Below are positions 23,091 through 34,987 of a stretch of 64,000 bases of DNA, one piece after another. The DNA is from Lepidodermella squamata (lineage: Eukaryota > Gastrotricha): assembly GCA_047495785.1 (NCBI GenBank), contig JBLDXI010000048.1, forward strand, positions 186,001 to 250,000. The letters are read 5' to 3'. Every line of letters starts with the position of its first letter. The first letter of the stretch is position 1. The notes under the pieces were generated by a model that was not told where the DNA came from, did not search any database, and worked only from the letters and a program-made list of their open reading frames with translations. A program made the translations under genes and the position numbers.

Positions 23091-24169
23091 ATGGAAACAC
23101 GCCTCCTGGGCATGGAAGGTCTCGACAAGCAGATCAGGAACCGCCAAAAGTAAGCCAACCCTTCTAAGCCTGAAATAGGTTAATACATTTTACGATTAAA
23201 GGCTCGCATTTATCCAGAGAATAGTTGAGGATAAAGCGTTACAACGTCAGGTTGGTTATCTCAGTAAGGAAGAGGTGAGCAGTTTACGAGCGGCTGACCA
23301 CACAGAACGGCGGCTGAAGGATGAGCTTTACAACCTCTCAATCCGTACAAAGTCGATTAACGACGAGAGAGATGTAGTCGATCACTTTTTGAGTCGGGTC
23401 GAAACAATAGCAAAACGCCATGCCGCTCGCCAGCAACTTCAGTACGGCGCGACATTTTTTGGCTCAGAATCTTCAGAAGAAGCTGGTCATACGTCGATTT
23501 TAGGGCTAAAATCGAACGTTACGCAATCGTATTCTGAGAAGCGATTGCGGGTCATTTTACCGAGGCTGGTCAAACACAGAAAACAGTTGTTGGAGTCAAC
23601 TTTGCTTGACGTGGATAACGTCGAGCTGTTGCGGGCTTACAAAACCGCCAGAAGGCGTACTGGCCGAGATCGGGTGAAATCGGAGGCCAAGGTATGAGAT
23701 TTATAATTTTGTGAAGTACTAAGTCCTCAGCCCGCATTTATCGAACCTTGTACGAACCTTGCGACGAAAACCTTGTAATCCCAATGCATTAGTATCCATT
23801 CTAGTATCCCGCTGCCGATGATTTCATGATAGTGTGAGTTATACATTGAAAAGTGAATTGTTGAATCTACAGGTAATGGCAGTGCTACACTCCCGCGAGC
23901 CAACGGGCCTTGAAATTCCGATAACGCCGGCTTTAGTTGCCGTAGCAACAGCAAACGTAATTGCTCCATCTGGCGCGAAATTGGGCCACGGTCACGGTAA
24001 AGAGGAGTCGACGCGGGATGTTAAACGGTCAAAGCAACAGCAAAACGAACGAGCTCAGCAGAGCATCTTCGATTCAATCAACCTCGAAATCGATGAAGAG
24101 GAGCGCCGTAGAGTCGACCGCCTCAACATGTTACGCCTCATGTATATCGAACAATATTTCAATATTTGA
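23091..24169 (+). CDS. uncharacterised charged, helix-rich protein
   Basis: Three exons: 23091-23149, 23202-23691 and 23873-24169; 281 residues. The N-terminus (METRLLGMEGLDKQI) runs into a helical, charged region with IQRIVEDKALQRQVGYLS and RRLKDELYNLSIRTKSIN. A middle part (SEKRLRVILPRLVKHRKQ) is basic. After a hydrophobic patch (PITPALVAVATANVI) and a Gly/His stretch, the C-terminus is coiled-coil-like (NLEIDEEERRRVDRLNML). No signal peptide or catalytic motif. I do not recognise the family. Only 35 bp separate its stop from the ATG of the next gene on the same strand, so the two may be co-transcribed or even misannotated parts of one gene. Confidence 0.6.
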
Positions 24170-24204
24170 ATAGATGAATAATTACGATTAATTCAAGGGC
24201 GGGA

Positions 24205-24852
24205 ATGACGACGTTAGAGCGGCCAGCCGGGGGTGATAATTGGAATAAGCAGCATTTGGCTCTCGGGGTAAACCCGAAAGCTCCCCCGCCGCCAGTTGAC
24301 GAGAACGCACCTACCCCCCCGCCCGACACGCCTGGCTGCCCGGGATTACGTGACCCATTACCATGCGAGCTGCCGAAACCGAAACTTCATCGGAAACTGA
24401 AGCCGCCTGTTACAAAATCGATGCCCTTAACGTCCAGACTGCTCTTTGGCAGATATCGCATTCAAAACAAAAAGATCGAAGATACTTGTTAGTTGAGAAT
24501 TGAAATTGACATTGTTATAAACCACTTTTAACTTTAATTAGTTCTCGGTAGCTGGAAAGAGCGAGTTTTAGCCGAAGATAAATGGCGCCTTGCTGACCTT
24601 CGCCGTCGCCAAGCCGAGGAGGCTGAAGCGAAGAAAAACGGAGGTGTTTTGCCAAGCCACAGAGCCGCCTTGATGGCCCAACGTCAGGCGCAGATGGCAC
24701 GAGCTGCAACCCTGCCAAAATCTCCTGTTTCACCCGATGATGATGAATCGACTCAGCCATCGGCACCTAGCACAAAACAGGGTCCTAACGAAGTCTTGGA
24801 TGCGGCTAATACTGTCGAGGTGAGCAATCAGCAAGAAACTCTTACGGCGTAA
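24205..24852 (+). CDS. uncharacterised Pro-rich protein
   Basis: Two exons, 24205-24487 and 24542-24852, phase 1, 54-bp intron; 197 residues. The N-terminal half is Pro-rich (PKAPPPPVDENAPTPPPDTP), then a basic segment PKPKLHRKLKPP and a conserved-looking block SRLLFGRYRIQNKKIEDTF spanning the splice. The C-terminal half is charged helix (WKERVLAEDKWRLADLRRRQ) followed by a Ser/Pro/Gln tail. No known domain recognised. AATAAA lies 40 bp downstream of the stop. Confidence 0.6.
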
Positions 24853-24891
24853 CGAATATGTTGGTCAATCTTAAATGTAGAATATTTCCTG

Positions 24892-24897
24892 AATAAA
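24892..24897 (+). promoter_or_regulatory. polyadenylation signal AATAAA
   Basis: Canonical hexamer 40 bp after the stop of the Pro-rich gene. I saw no such signal between it and the preceding gene, which fits a shared transcript. Confidence 0.5.
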
Positions 24898-25490
24898 GAA
24901 GGTTCATTAAAAATGAGACTCAAGGAAGAATCACGATAGCTTGCGAATTTCAAGAAATGTAATGGTTTGCTTCACAAATTCTACAGAAAGCTAGGCTCAG
25001 CTTTCGAATAACTTGGCCCGATATATCGATTTCGTTTTAGGCCTCCATCCTATTTTTCATCCGCAGATCACAGATTTGCAATACATGCCATGAATTACTC
25101 AGCCATTTCATCTGTGAGCTATATAGCTTTCGATGATAATAGATTTGGCATGTGACCTTAACAGCTTTGGTAGCCGTTGGCTACTCTGCTAAGCAAAATT
25201 GATCTTAGTGAATGTAATTTATTTCCGCCAAAAAATAAGGGGGCAGGGTTGAATCAACTTTTGTAGCGTATTGAAGTAAATTCTGAACCTTTTGATGCAC
25301 CTTTTTAGCCTTCAACACCAACGAAACACAAACAAAAGTTTTATTAAAAGAATTTCGAAACCGGGGATAAGCGATTCAACAGGAGATCTCATACCTCACA
25401 CTGTCATAAAAACAATTGTAATAAAATATTAAAAGTTGCTACGCCATAGCGGTTTCACTGAAACCTAGCTGTGTCCAAGTTGAAATGAGG
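24898..25490. other. intergenic between convergent genes
   Basis: Holds the 3' UTR of receptor A; an AATAAA on the minus strand is at 25340-25345, 146 bp beyond its stop. Otherwise empty. Confidence 0.45.
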
Positions 25491-28232
25491 TCACACTGCG
25501 TTGATTCTTTGGGCGGTTGGCACGCCGACTATGGTTCGATGCATGATCGGATTACGCAAAGGGGATAAGAAAACAGACAGGCCGACAGCGAGTGCATATA
25601 TCAAGCAGACAACTGCTACTACAAGAATTTGCGCATTCACGAACGGACTACTTTCAAGGAGAAAAACGATAGCTACCCCGCTGAGGAGAAGCGTAATCGC
25701 AATGATGATAGCCAACATCGCAGGTTTGAAAACGGCTCCATTGGCAACGTTTTCTCGCTTGATCAAATCCGCAGTAGCCATGGTTGCAACGAGACCGACT
25801 ACCAAAATTGCGACGTCGATTACTAACAAAGCTGCAATGAAATATATCTGATTGGTTGAAACACAAGAAATTCGACGGCTCTCCAAATAAGCATCGGAGT
25901 CGTAATCGTAAATTGGCGCTGTACCAAATGCATCTTGGTTCACCTCTCTCAAGGGTTCAGCTGCAAACCAGGCAGAAATTACGGCCAAATGAAGAGCAAA
26001 TGCGATTCCTGTCGATAGAAATACGTGCTTGTTTTTCGCGTCAGCTCTTATAATCATTTTTGGTACAACTTTCACTTTGTTACTTCCAACGCTCGCAGTG
26101 CGACCAACTCTTATAGAACCAGTCGATGCCCCTCGTTTCAATACAGGTTTTGAAGGAGCCTTGGGCACGGAGAGCATTTTTACCAGAGACAGTCTTTTGT
26201 GGACGATTGACATATTTGCGCTGATTATGAATCCTGTCAGACTTCCATGGATTAGGGGAAGTCCCAATCCGAGGAAAACAACCCGGAAGTAGCAAATTGC
26301 TGAGCTGCCTTGAGACACAAACAAAGCTGCAGCTGCATTGATGAGAACCAAGCCCAGAGAGACAATGAGTCGGTTATATTGCTTATCGATCAAAAAGACC
26401 TTTGCTGAAGCGATTACCTGCAATGATAGATAATAGTTGAATGATAGATAATAGTAATAATTTCTCCTCAGTTTTCATACATATTATGGGTTTATGGGGA
26501 AAATTATAGTGAGAGATACTGTCTTCGCGGTTCTCTACGAGAAACAAAAATTGTGGGTAGCCTCGTGGTAATTAGCTACGCCCACCGCCAGCTACAACAC
26601 TTCGTGAAACTTGAAGGTTTGAGATACTCTTGACAAATATGCGCTCTACTAATGATCCGATACGGGCATTAAACTAGAAAGGGAGATAAAAACCATAACT
26701 TGCACTTACAGTCATAATAGCAAAAGTGACGGCAAGTGCAGCGATGACTCCTGTTACCGATGTTGGCATATTTCCGAAATCTACCAGAAGCTTAGCTGAA
26801 TCGCGGGGAAGAACTTGAGGCAGTGCCAGGAACTGTTCCGAAACATATGAAGAGACATTGATTATATCTTCATTGACGCATGTCACTTGATGCGTGACTA
26901 CCAATCGAGAATCTCGAGGTGACCAATACGCCACTGACTGAGGTTCGAAATCATATTCCCCTCGGGATGAATATTTGAACTTCCCATAGCGTAAATTCCC
27001 AAAGTCCAACTTCTTTGCGCTGTTGTTGGCCATCATCATGACTTCATACGGACGGGTTTTATAGTCTCGTAGAGACATGTTTCTTTTCTCGAGAACTCTT
27101 TCCGTCTCATTCAGAATCATGATGGCTGTCAAGATACGATCATAGCAGAGGTGGCGAAAATCCGAGTCAGCAGTAACCACGCCGCCAGTGTAATTGCTGA
27201 ACAGAGCCTCAAACTCGGGTAGGGTGTGACCAAGTGCTGTTCGGCCTGTCATGGGGCGAAGAGCGTCCACAGGTGAGCCAATAAAGTAAGTCATCTTGAA
27301 TTGCTCCAGAATGACCGTCCGATTGCAACCAGGCAATATCTCAAACGGTAGGGTTGTGACGTCGATGAAGCTCAAAAACTGGAAGATGAATAGGTACCTC
27401 GGCCCGGTCATCCCGAACTTGTAGGCTTGGCAGAGGAATTTCAACCCAGCAGCTGCCTCTGCAGTTTCCATAGCGAATACTCGAATGTCTCTCGCTTTCA
27501 ATGGTGCTATGAATTCATCACTGAAATCTAGGCTTCCTTCGAACGCTTGAACCTCAAACCCATTTGCTTGAGCAATTTTGTAGAAAAGATTGGCTGTTTC
27601 GTAGTTGAACGAGTTGCCATTATTGAAAATGATGCCGAGCTTCCTGATCTTGGTCTGAGTTTTCAGGAAATACAGCCTAGCGAAAATGGGCAGCTCAGCT
27701 GGCGATCGAATTCGGTACATGTTGGGGTAGAGGCCACGGCGAGCCGTTTGGACGGGGGAAGTGCAGGATCCTGCGATCATGAGCATGTTCATGTAGCCAG
27801 CTGTCCCACCCCATGCTTTGCAGGCTGGGGAGAGGAAAGGTCCCATTGTCACCGGAGACGCATAGACATCAGTCATTGCTTCGGTTCGGCGAGCGAATTC
27901 GATTGCTTGGCGAACTGCCTGAGCACCGCCAGGTCCTGGAAGATAACTTAACTAAACGCTAAAAAATATAGAGGATGGTGCATACCTTCGTTGACAAAGT
28001 CTAGTTCGATGTGGTAGTCTGGTAGGATGTCGCTTCGCTTGTTCACAATATCGGCAACCATTTGCTGAGCAGCTTGGCACATTTTGTTGTCTCGCGGCTC
28101 GTAGCCAGTCATCATGAGGATTGACAGCATGGACAGGCGATGAGGCTTCCGTTGGAAGAGGTTATCTTGCTGCTGTTGGCTAAAAGCCAGCCTAGCACAG
28201 CTGAGAACCAAAATTACTGACCTTGCAAGCAT
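25491..28232 (-). CDS. GABA-B-like class C receptor, copy A
   Basis: Three exons: 27986-28232, 26710-27935 and 25491-26417; 799 residues. Signal peptide (MLARSVILVLSCARLAFS), then a Venus-flytrap ligand-binding domain starting LSILMMTGYEPRDNKMCQAA and VNKRSDILPDYHIELDFVNE, which parallels GABA-B subunits, followed by ACKAWGGTAGYMN and RLGIIFNN-type strands. TM1 is encoded across the exon 2/3 junction; exon 3 carries TM2-TM7, with the TM3 region SSAICYFRVVFLGLGLPLIH. A long basic third-helix loop (VLKRGASTGSIRVGRTASVG) precedes TM4. The cytoplasmic tail is very short and no dimerising coiled coil is seen. ATG at 28232 is chosen because it begins the signal peptide. The ligand is unknown. Exon 2 is nearly identical to that of copy B over ~737 bp. 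Confidence 0.88.
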
Positions 28233-29845
28233 CTTGTTAGTTAATGTACAATGGAAAATTCTCGTGTACTGTGAAATGTCTAGATGAAATCTTTTGGTCA
28301 ATTTAGATTTTATAGCTGAGCCTGTTACGCAGACCCGTGTCACCGATTAGCCTGCCGTGTTGATCGCCCGATCCAGGCTAATCTGGGATCTCACTCTCGC
28401 TTGAATATTAAGTCTTGTACATGACGTCAATGCCTTTCCATGGAAATAACAAATGCGTCACAACCATGTTTTCCGTAGGTGCACCAGGTTATTATGATGA
28501 TGCTGTGAATTCTTTTGAAGTTTGCAGTAGCATACATCTATTTTGGTGGATAATAAGCGTGTGAGAGAGAAGATTGAATATCCACCTCTAAGACGAAACA
28601 TGCCGTGGAATAGCTGAGGTAATGTTTCTGAGAATTCATCACGATCCAAAGCTCTGTTGAAATTTCGATTTTGAAACGCCAACATGCCACAGACGTTCTG
28701 TTTCTAGTTCTAACAGAAATATAACAGAAATATCGAAGTGCGTGAGGTCGAATGTCCGAGACGAACAATACAGCAACTCGACATTCCTTTGATTTTCTTT
28801 CCCTCTGCCTTTCGATGACAGAGGACGGGTCAATCACTGCACATAAAAACAATAAATTTAAATTTCAAATCGTCGTGCCTTCATAATTGTCTTTTGAAAA
28901 AGACAATACTTGTCCAATTGAAATATACACGATACCTTATCATAAACTGGACAAATAGAGAAATGATTGGTAGAATCGTTAAATGAAAGTGATATTTGCA
29001 CTACGAACATTTATAATAGGAATTTCGACTGGCTGCCAAGGGTGGAAATTACACGCACACAATTGTCAAATCGGGATATATATCGATTAGGCATGATAAA
29101 TGAGGCATACACTCTGAGGAAGACTTGTAACTCAAACACATATTTAGAAAGCTCTGAAAGCCCGAACGTTCAAGTCTCAAGATGTGCACTTTCATCAACG
29201 CGAACCTAAATCAACGAATTTCAGAGGGCAATTTCTTTCGCGTTTCTCTCCTCCTTACCCCCTATTGTTGGATTCAAATTCAACTTCATCTCCCAATCGC
29301 GTGCTACGAATCGCAGATGTGAGCATGAATGTATGATGGTGTTTCTGGATTGGGTTTCTTATGCGTTTTTCGGATGAAATGAGCAGGGCTCAGCTCGAAG
29401 TCCATCTAACCACGCTAAGCAATATGTGGGCTAGGCATAATTGACCGTTTTCCATATCTTTCTTGTCATTTAATTATCAATTATTTCTTGTCATTCACTA
29501 TCTCTATTTTAGGGTACACATTGATTGTCACTGAAAAGATACCCAAAGATACGCCTTCAGACGAATAACCTCAATTTTTTAGATACAGCGCGTTGCTATT
29601 AAAGTAAACCTTGCCCTCCAATCACATAGTTAATTCACATCGCTAAGAAAGATTTCTTGGGCTTTCACCGTCATTTAAAATCTTATGAAAAAGCAAAAAT
29701 TGTTTACTGGACAAAAAATAAACCAAATAAAAAACCTTGAAAAACCTTGCAGCTATCATGAGTAGTCTTGACCCATCAAGGTCTTGCGTCTACAAAATGA
29801 TTGTCAATACCACAAAGCAAAAAGAATTGCGTTTTAAATCGCTGA
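28233..29845. other. spacer between receptor copies A and B
   Basis: 1.6 kb upstream of copy A and downstream of copy B. Several short ORFs but none with splice support or family resemblance. No repeat element recognised. Confidence 0.4.
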
Positions 29846-32384
29846 TCAAGCGATATTTGAAGAAGATCGCCGAGCTGCGGCTGCTAGACGCATTGGTGGT
29901 ACAAACACAGCGGTTCCGATAGCAAACGAATATATCAGACAAAATGCAGCGATAGAAATGACAACGGTATTAGCACCAGTTTGAAGCACAAAAGCACAAG
30001 CGACGCCACAAACGAACAGCGAAACAGCGAGAAGAAGCCCGATCATCGCCGGTTTCACAATAAAGTCGTTCGCTACATTGAAACGCTTAATCAGCTGGCT
30101 AGTATGGCCCGTTGCTAGGAGCCCAGCCACCAGCAAGATGAGATCAATGAGTAAAATCGCCAAGATGAAATAGATCTGTCTAGGCGATTCACAGACAATT
30201 TTCCTCGTAGCGACATTAACATCCTGTATGGGATCGTAGATCGAGACTGCAGATCCAGGTTCTTGGGTGAACTCGCGCAATCTATCGAAAAAGAACCACG
30301 CTGCTAGTACGACTACGTGCAGCGCTAGAGAAATTCCAGTGACAATATTGACGAAAGAGCTGTTGACTTCAACATTGATTTTCAGCTTGGAAACAATGGC
30401 TCTTCGTTGCTGACCGTTGCTTGACGTTCGCGAGATTTTCCCTGCCTGTTGGTCAGATGGAACTGATGGGGTCTTGCCTACTGATATGCGAAAGAATCTC
30501 CCCTGCTGCATTTGGTCTGACTGGACTGATGGCGACTTCCCAAAGCTCTGGATCGACTGTATCGACCGCCTTTTTTTAGAAATTGATCGAGCGGCTCCAA
30601 ATATGAACCCTGTCAGGCTGCCGTGAACCAAGGAAATTCCGATCGCGAGAGAAGCGGCTCTAGCGTAGCATAATGCCGTGCTACCTTGGGAAACGAAAAG
30701 AGCCGCTGAAAAATCGATCAGAATCAAGCCAACCGCGACGAATAGCCGACTTGATTGCTTATCGTGAAGATTGACCTTGATCACAAGAATAACCTTAAGA
30801 AAAAAAAATATTAGATGCATGGTGAATATTAAAAGGGGATACACACCTTCAGAATAGCTAATATGCCAGATGAAACTGCGATTACTGCAGTTACCACGGT
30901 AGAAATAGTGCCCAAATTGATGACTGAAGCCGATGAGTCATTGGGCAAAGCTCGTGGTAGAGGCAAGAATTGCTCGGCGACGTATGATGTTATGTTGGTG
31001 ATATCATCGTCCACGCAAGTCACTTGATGGGTGACCACTAGGTGTGATACACTCTGCGACCAATAGGCCACGGATTGAGGCTCAAAGTCATATTCCGCCC
31101 TTGACGAGTATTTGAATCTTCCGTATCGTAGATTGCCGAAATCTAAGCGCCGTGCGCTTTCGTTAGCGACCATCATGACTTCATATGGCTTGGTCTTATA
31201 GTCTCGAAGGGACATGTTTTTTCTTCCTAGAACTCCCTCTGTCTCATTCAGAATCATGATGGCTGTCAAGATGCGATCGTAACAGAGGTGGCGAAAGTCC
31301 GAGTCAGCAGTAACCACGCCGCCAGTGTAATTGCTGAACAGAGCCTCAAACTCGGGTAGGGTGTGACCAAGTGCTGTTCGGCCTGTCATGGGGCGAAGAG
31401 CGTCCACAGGTGAGCCAATAAAGTAAGTCATCTTGAATTGCTCCAGAATGACCGTCCGATTGCAACCAGGCGATATCTCAAACGGTAGGGTTGTGACGTC
31501 GATGAAGCTCAAAAACTGGAAGATGAATAGGTACCTCGGCCCGGTCATCCCGAACTTGTAGGCTTGGCAGAGGAATTTCAACCCAGCAGCTGCCTCTGCA
31601 GTTTCCATAGCGAATACTCGAATGTCTCTCGCTTTCAATGGTGCTATGAATTCATCACTGAAATCTAGGCTTCCTTCGAACGCTTGAACCTCAAACCCAT
31701 TTGCTTGAGCAATTTTGTAGAAAAGATTGGCTGTTTCGTAGTTGAACGAGTTGCCATTATTGAAAATGATGCCGAGCTTCCTGATCTTGGTCTGAGTTTT
31801 CAGGAAATACAGCCTAGCGAAAATGGGCAGCTCAGCTGGCGATCGAATTCGGTACATGTTGGGGTAGAGGCCACGGCGAGCCGTTTGGACGGGGGAAGTG
31901 CAGGATCCTGCGATCATGAGCATGTTCATGTAGCCAGCTGTCCCACCCCATGCTTTGCAGGCTGGGGAGAGGAAAGGTCCCATTGTCACCGGAGACGCAT
32001 AGACATCAGTCATTGCTTCGGTTCGGCGAGCGAACTCGATTGCTTGGCGAACGGCCTGGGCTCCACCGGGTCCTTTTCAAACAAGAAACGATGAACAGAA
32101 GAATCGACAAAATTATTATACTCACCTTCGTTGACAAAGTCTAGTTCGATGTGGTAGTCTGGTAGGATGTCGCTTCGCTTGTTCACAATATCGGCAACCA
32201 TTTGCTGAGCAGCTTGGCACATTTTGTTGTCTCGCGGCTCGTATCCAGTCATCATTAGTATCGAAAGCATGGACAGACGATGAGGCTTCCGTTGGAAACT
32301 CGTTCCACTTTGCAGCTGGCCATTGACCTCGGCGATGAGGCTGAGTAAGGCCAGACCATATAGCGCTTGTGTTAGAAAAAACAT
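29846..32384 (-). CDS. GABA-B-like class C receptor, copy B
   Basis: Three exons: 32126-32384, 30847-32072 and 29846-30793; 810 residues. Same plan as copy A: signal peptide (MFFLTQALYGLALLSLIAEV), Venus-flytrap domain, TM1 over the exon 2/3 boundary (SSGILAILK joined to VILVIKVN), then TM2-TM7 in exon 3 with STALCYARAASLAIGISLVH at TM3. Its intracellular loop after TM3 is the longest of the four, Ser/Gln-rich with repeated SVGKTPSVPSDQ-like units. Exon 2 is exactly 1226 bp as in A and C. Intron 1 (32073-32125) is almost the same as that of copy D and unlike copy A, although the exon 2 sequence is nearly that of A. Intact and predicted functional. Confidence 0.88.
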
Positions 32385-34987
32385 TTTTGATATGAAAAAA
32401 TCGCAAATTCAAGTTTTCAAATATCGAAAAAGCGCACACCTTAAATAGCTGATAAAACGCAGCATTTGCGTCAGAGGTCTGGTCAAAATTAGCAGAGTGA
32501 GTTTCAGCACATATTTCTTGATGCATGTTGGTGCCTGAATACCCTGGTCGTTATAGTATTCAACAGTTTCTTCAGTTTAGAGCCCAAGCGAGTAAAATTA
32601 GCTCATCCATGCGGTGATGTTACTTGATTCGAAAATAACTTCGCGCGTGCGTCGGTGAGTTTACGTAAGACTGCGCGAAATATGCACCGAGATCAGCAAG
32701 CAATGACGTCAAATCAAGTTTTCAAAGTAGCTCGCCAACATTTTTCCACGTAACATCAACGCATTTGACAACGCAAACACGCCAAGTAACATGATATAGG
32801 CGAGTCCGGAGTGGTCGAGTTAGCATCTAGAAGTAATGTTGCCTAGACAACATCATGGACATGGTAGTCGGGACATGGTAGCAATTTCAAAATATTCAAC
32901 CACAGTTGAAATGTCAGTTTATCTCCTTTTTGAATTTAGAATTGCATTATAATAAAATAATCCAATTCGATAAAATGATATTAATTCTACCTAAGTACTT
33001 ATTTTAGACAAAATGTTGTCGATAGTTCAATTATAGCATAAGTATTAGCTCGCTGCTATGAAGACATTTTACTTTGAAACCGGCGAAAATACCATTACAG
33101 TGAAAGTTGTCTAAACCGGACTGGGGTCACGCAAGGCGGTTTAGACGAAGTCCGGATAATTTTATAGCGAATGAAGTCTGGACTGGGAAATATAAGGGGA
33201 ACAAAGTAATTTTTTTTTCAAGTTTTATGAACTTTAAAGTCATTCGAGTCATACCTTTCCACTTTTGAACTACATAGACCCTCGTCGCTAGATCCGGGAT
33301 GATGGGCCGATTGAAAATTCGCAAATTTTTCGAAGTGTCTCATGCCTTACAGGTGCCGTCATTTTCCATGCGCTATTGAGCCCGGTTTAGACAGTAAAAT
33401 TATAACGGAAACTCCACACTTTCGGATCGAGCCACCCGACAACGTCCGGTTTAGAGATAGTCCGGTTTGACAACTTTCACTTTGGCTCTTTCACGGCCGA
33501 ATTTTTTATCTCTGGAAGAATAAATATTTGACATCATTTCTAGTGGTTTTCGAAGGCCCTGATCACGATTTTGAAGCCTGCTTGCGTCTATCTATCACTG
33601 TTAAGACTTTTGCGGTGACAGCGGCAGAGACATTCGATTTTTCGAAATTGGCCCTCCAATATATACCGAGAAACGAATCAATAATTTTGTTTTCTAGACC
33701 TGGAGGCTGCCGTGATTATCACAAAAAATGCGGGAATAATCAACTTGCAAAGTGGCTAAATGGATAGTAATTAATAAATCTAAAATGAATAACAGAAACC
33801 TGTCAATTGTTTTGGAATGAATCCAGCAATATAATATATAATCTGTGATAATTTTTGTTTCACATTCTCTGGAAAATTTCAGCATAAGCTACCGTGGGAT
33901 TGTTTCGCGTTTTATCGAAAGCCTGTGTTAAAGACGAATTTCAAATAGTACAAAGACTGAGTATCAATTTTCTATGAAGACTATCAAGTTATCTTTCGAA
34001 TAAAGGGAATGAGTTATGATTGCCTTACCATAGGCGTCCTAAGAAATGATACTCCGCGTTCCCCAGGCATCATAATAAAGTTCAGCGAGCTGCGAATCGC
34101 TAAATTTAACTAATTTACGCCCATAGTCAATCGTCTAGGGTCTACGGCAGCTGCCTAATGACGGAGTGGTGACGCAAAAATCATGATCATTTACGCAAAC
34201 GTCTGTTGCGAGCAACGTCAGTGGACTGCTTAAAGTCGCTATATCCATAGCTGCTATGGGACTTCTTACGCAGGTACGCAGGTACCTGTCTTTTTTTGCT
34301 AGCGTTTAGTATTTCATGTCGAGGAGAATGGTAACATAGGTAATTAAATGAACGCTGAGAACACTCAAAATTTACCTGCTATTTATATGCAGCTGGTGCG
34401 AAGAATAATGAACGTGATTGGAGCACAACTTTTGAAGAGTGACACAGCAAGAAGCAAGTAAGGCCTCTTGGTTATTCGCTATACGATACAGCTGATGCGA
34501 TACGATTTCATCAGCTAAGCAGTTGAATGTTCATCTGTTCGATTGGTGCAAATTGAAAAATTGAAAAATTGAAAATTTGTAAATTTCAACTTTTCTACTT
34601 TTGGGTCTTTGACAGCTTTTAGAATGTTCAGCGAGTCGTGAACTCCTATTTACGATGGCTGAGCCAGACAGCTACAATAAGCTAAAGCTGTCAGGTGGAT
34701 ACAGCAACCATTCGCAACTTCATTGCACCCTTGTACCCCTTATTGTAGATATTTGATATTTTTAGCATTGATGGAAGTTAGTAAGAAGACATAAGTTATT
34801 AGCTATCAAATCGCAGATTGCAGGAAACCTTTGAGTTTTCAGTTTCAAGTTTCACCCTCGGATATTGTGCGCTGTACGCAAAATGTTTCACTTGCTGCTA
34901 CAAAGCGATACTTATAGACAGTTCCATTTAGGACTTTTTATTTTTAGATAAATGTTGAACACGGCTGAACCGGTAAGCACTTATGGA
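32385..34987. other. spacer between receptor copies B and C
   Basis: 2.6 kb. Contains an inverted-repeat element at 33099-33481, annotated separately. The rest is AT-rich with no supported coding sequence. Confidence 0.4.
33099..33481. mobile_element. short inverted-repeat element, pogo/Tigger-like MITE
   Basis: The ends are inverted copies: AGTGAAAGTTGTCTAAACCG on the left and its reverse complement, lacking one T, on the right, followed on both sides by GGACT. Inner copies of AAACCGGAC/GTCCGGTTT recur near 33130, 33150 and 33445. Ends of the type CAGTG...CTAAACCGGAC are familiar from pogo/Tigger-type DNA transposons. About 383 bp, no transposase, so a non-autonomous MITE. A target-site duplication is not clear. 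Confidence 0.65.

Noticed and set aside
27547-27951. Long plus-strand ORFs opposite exon 2 of receptors A and B (also 31684-32094 and similar in C, D)
   Set aside because: They are antisense shadows of the receptor coding exon; their conservation between copies follows from the minus-strand gene.
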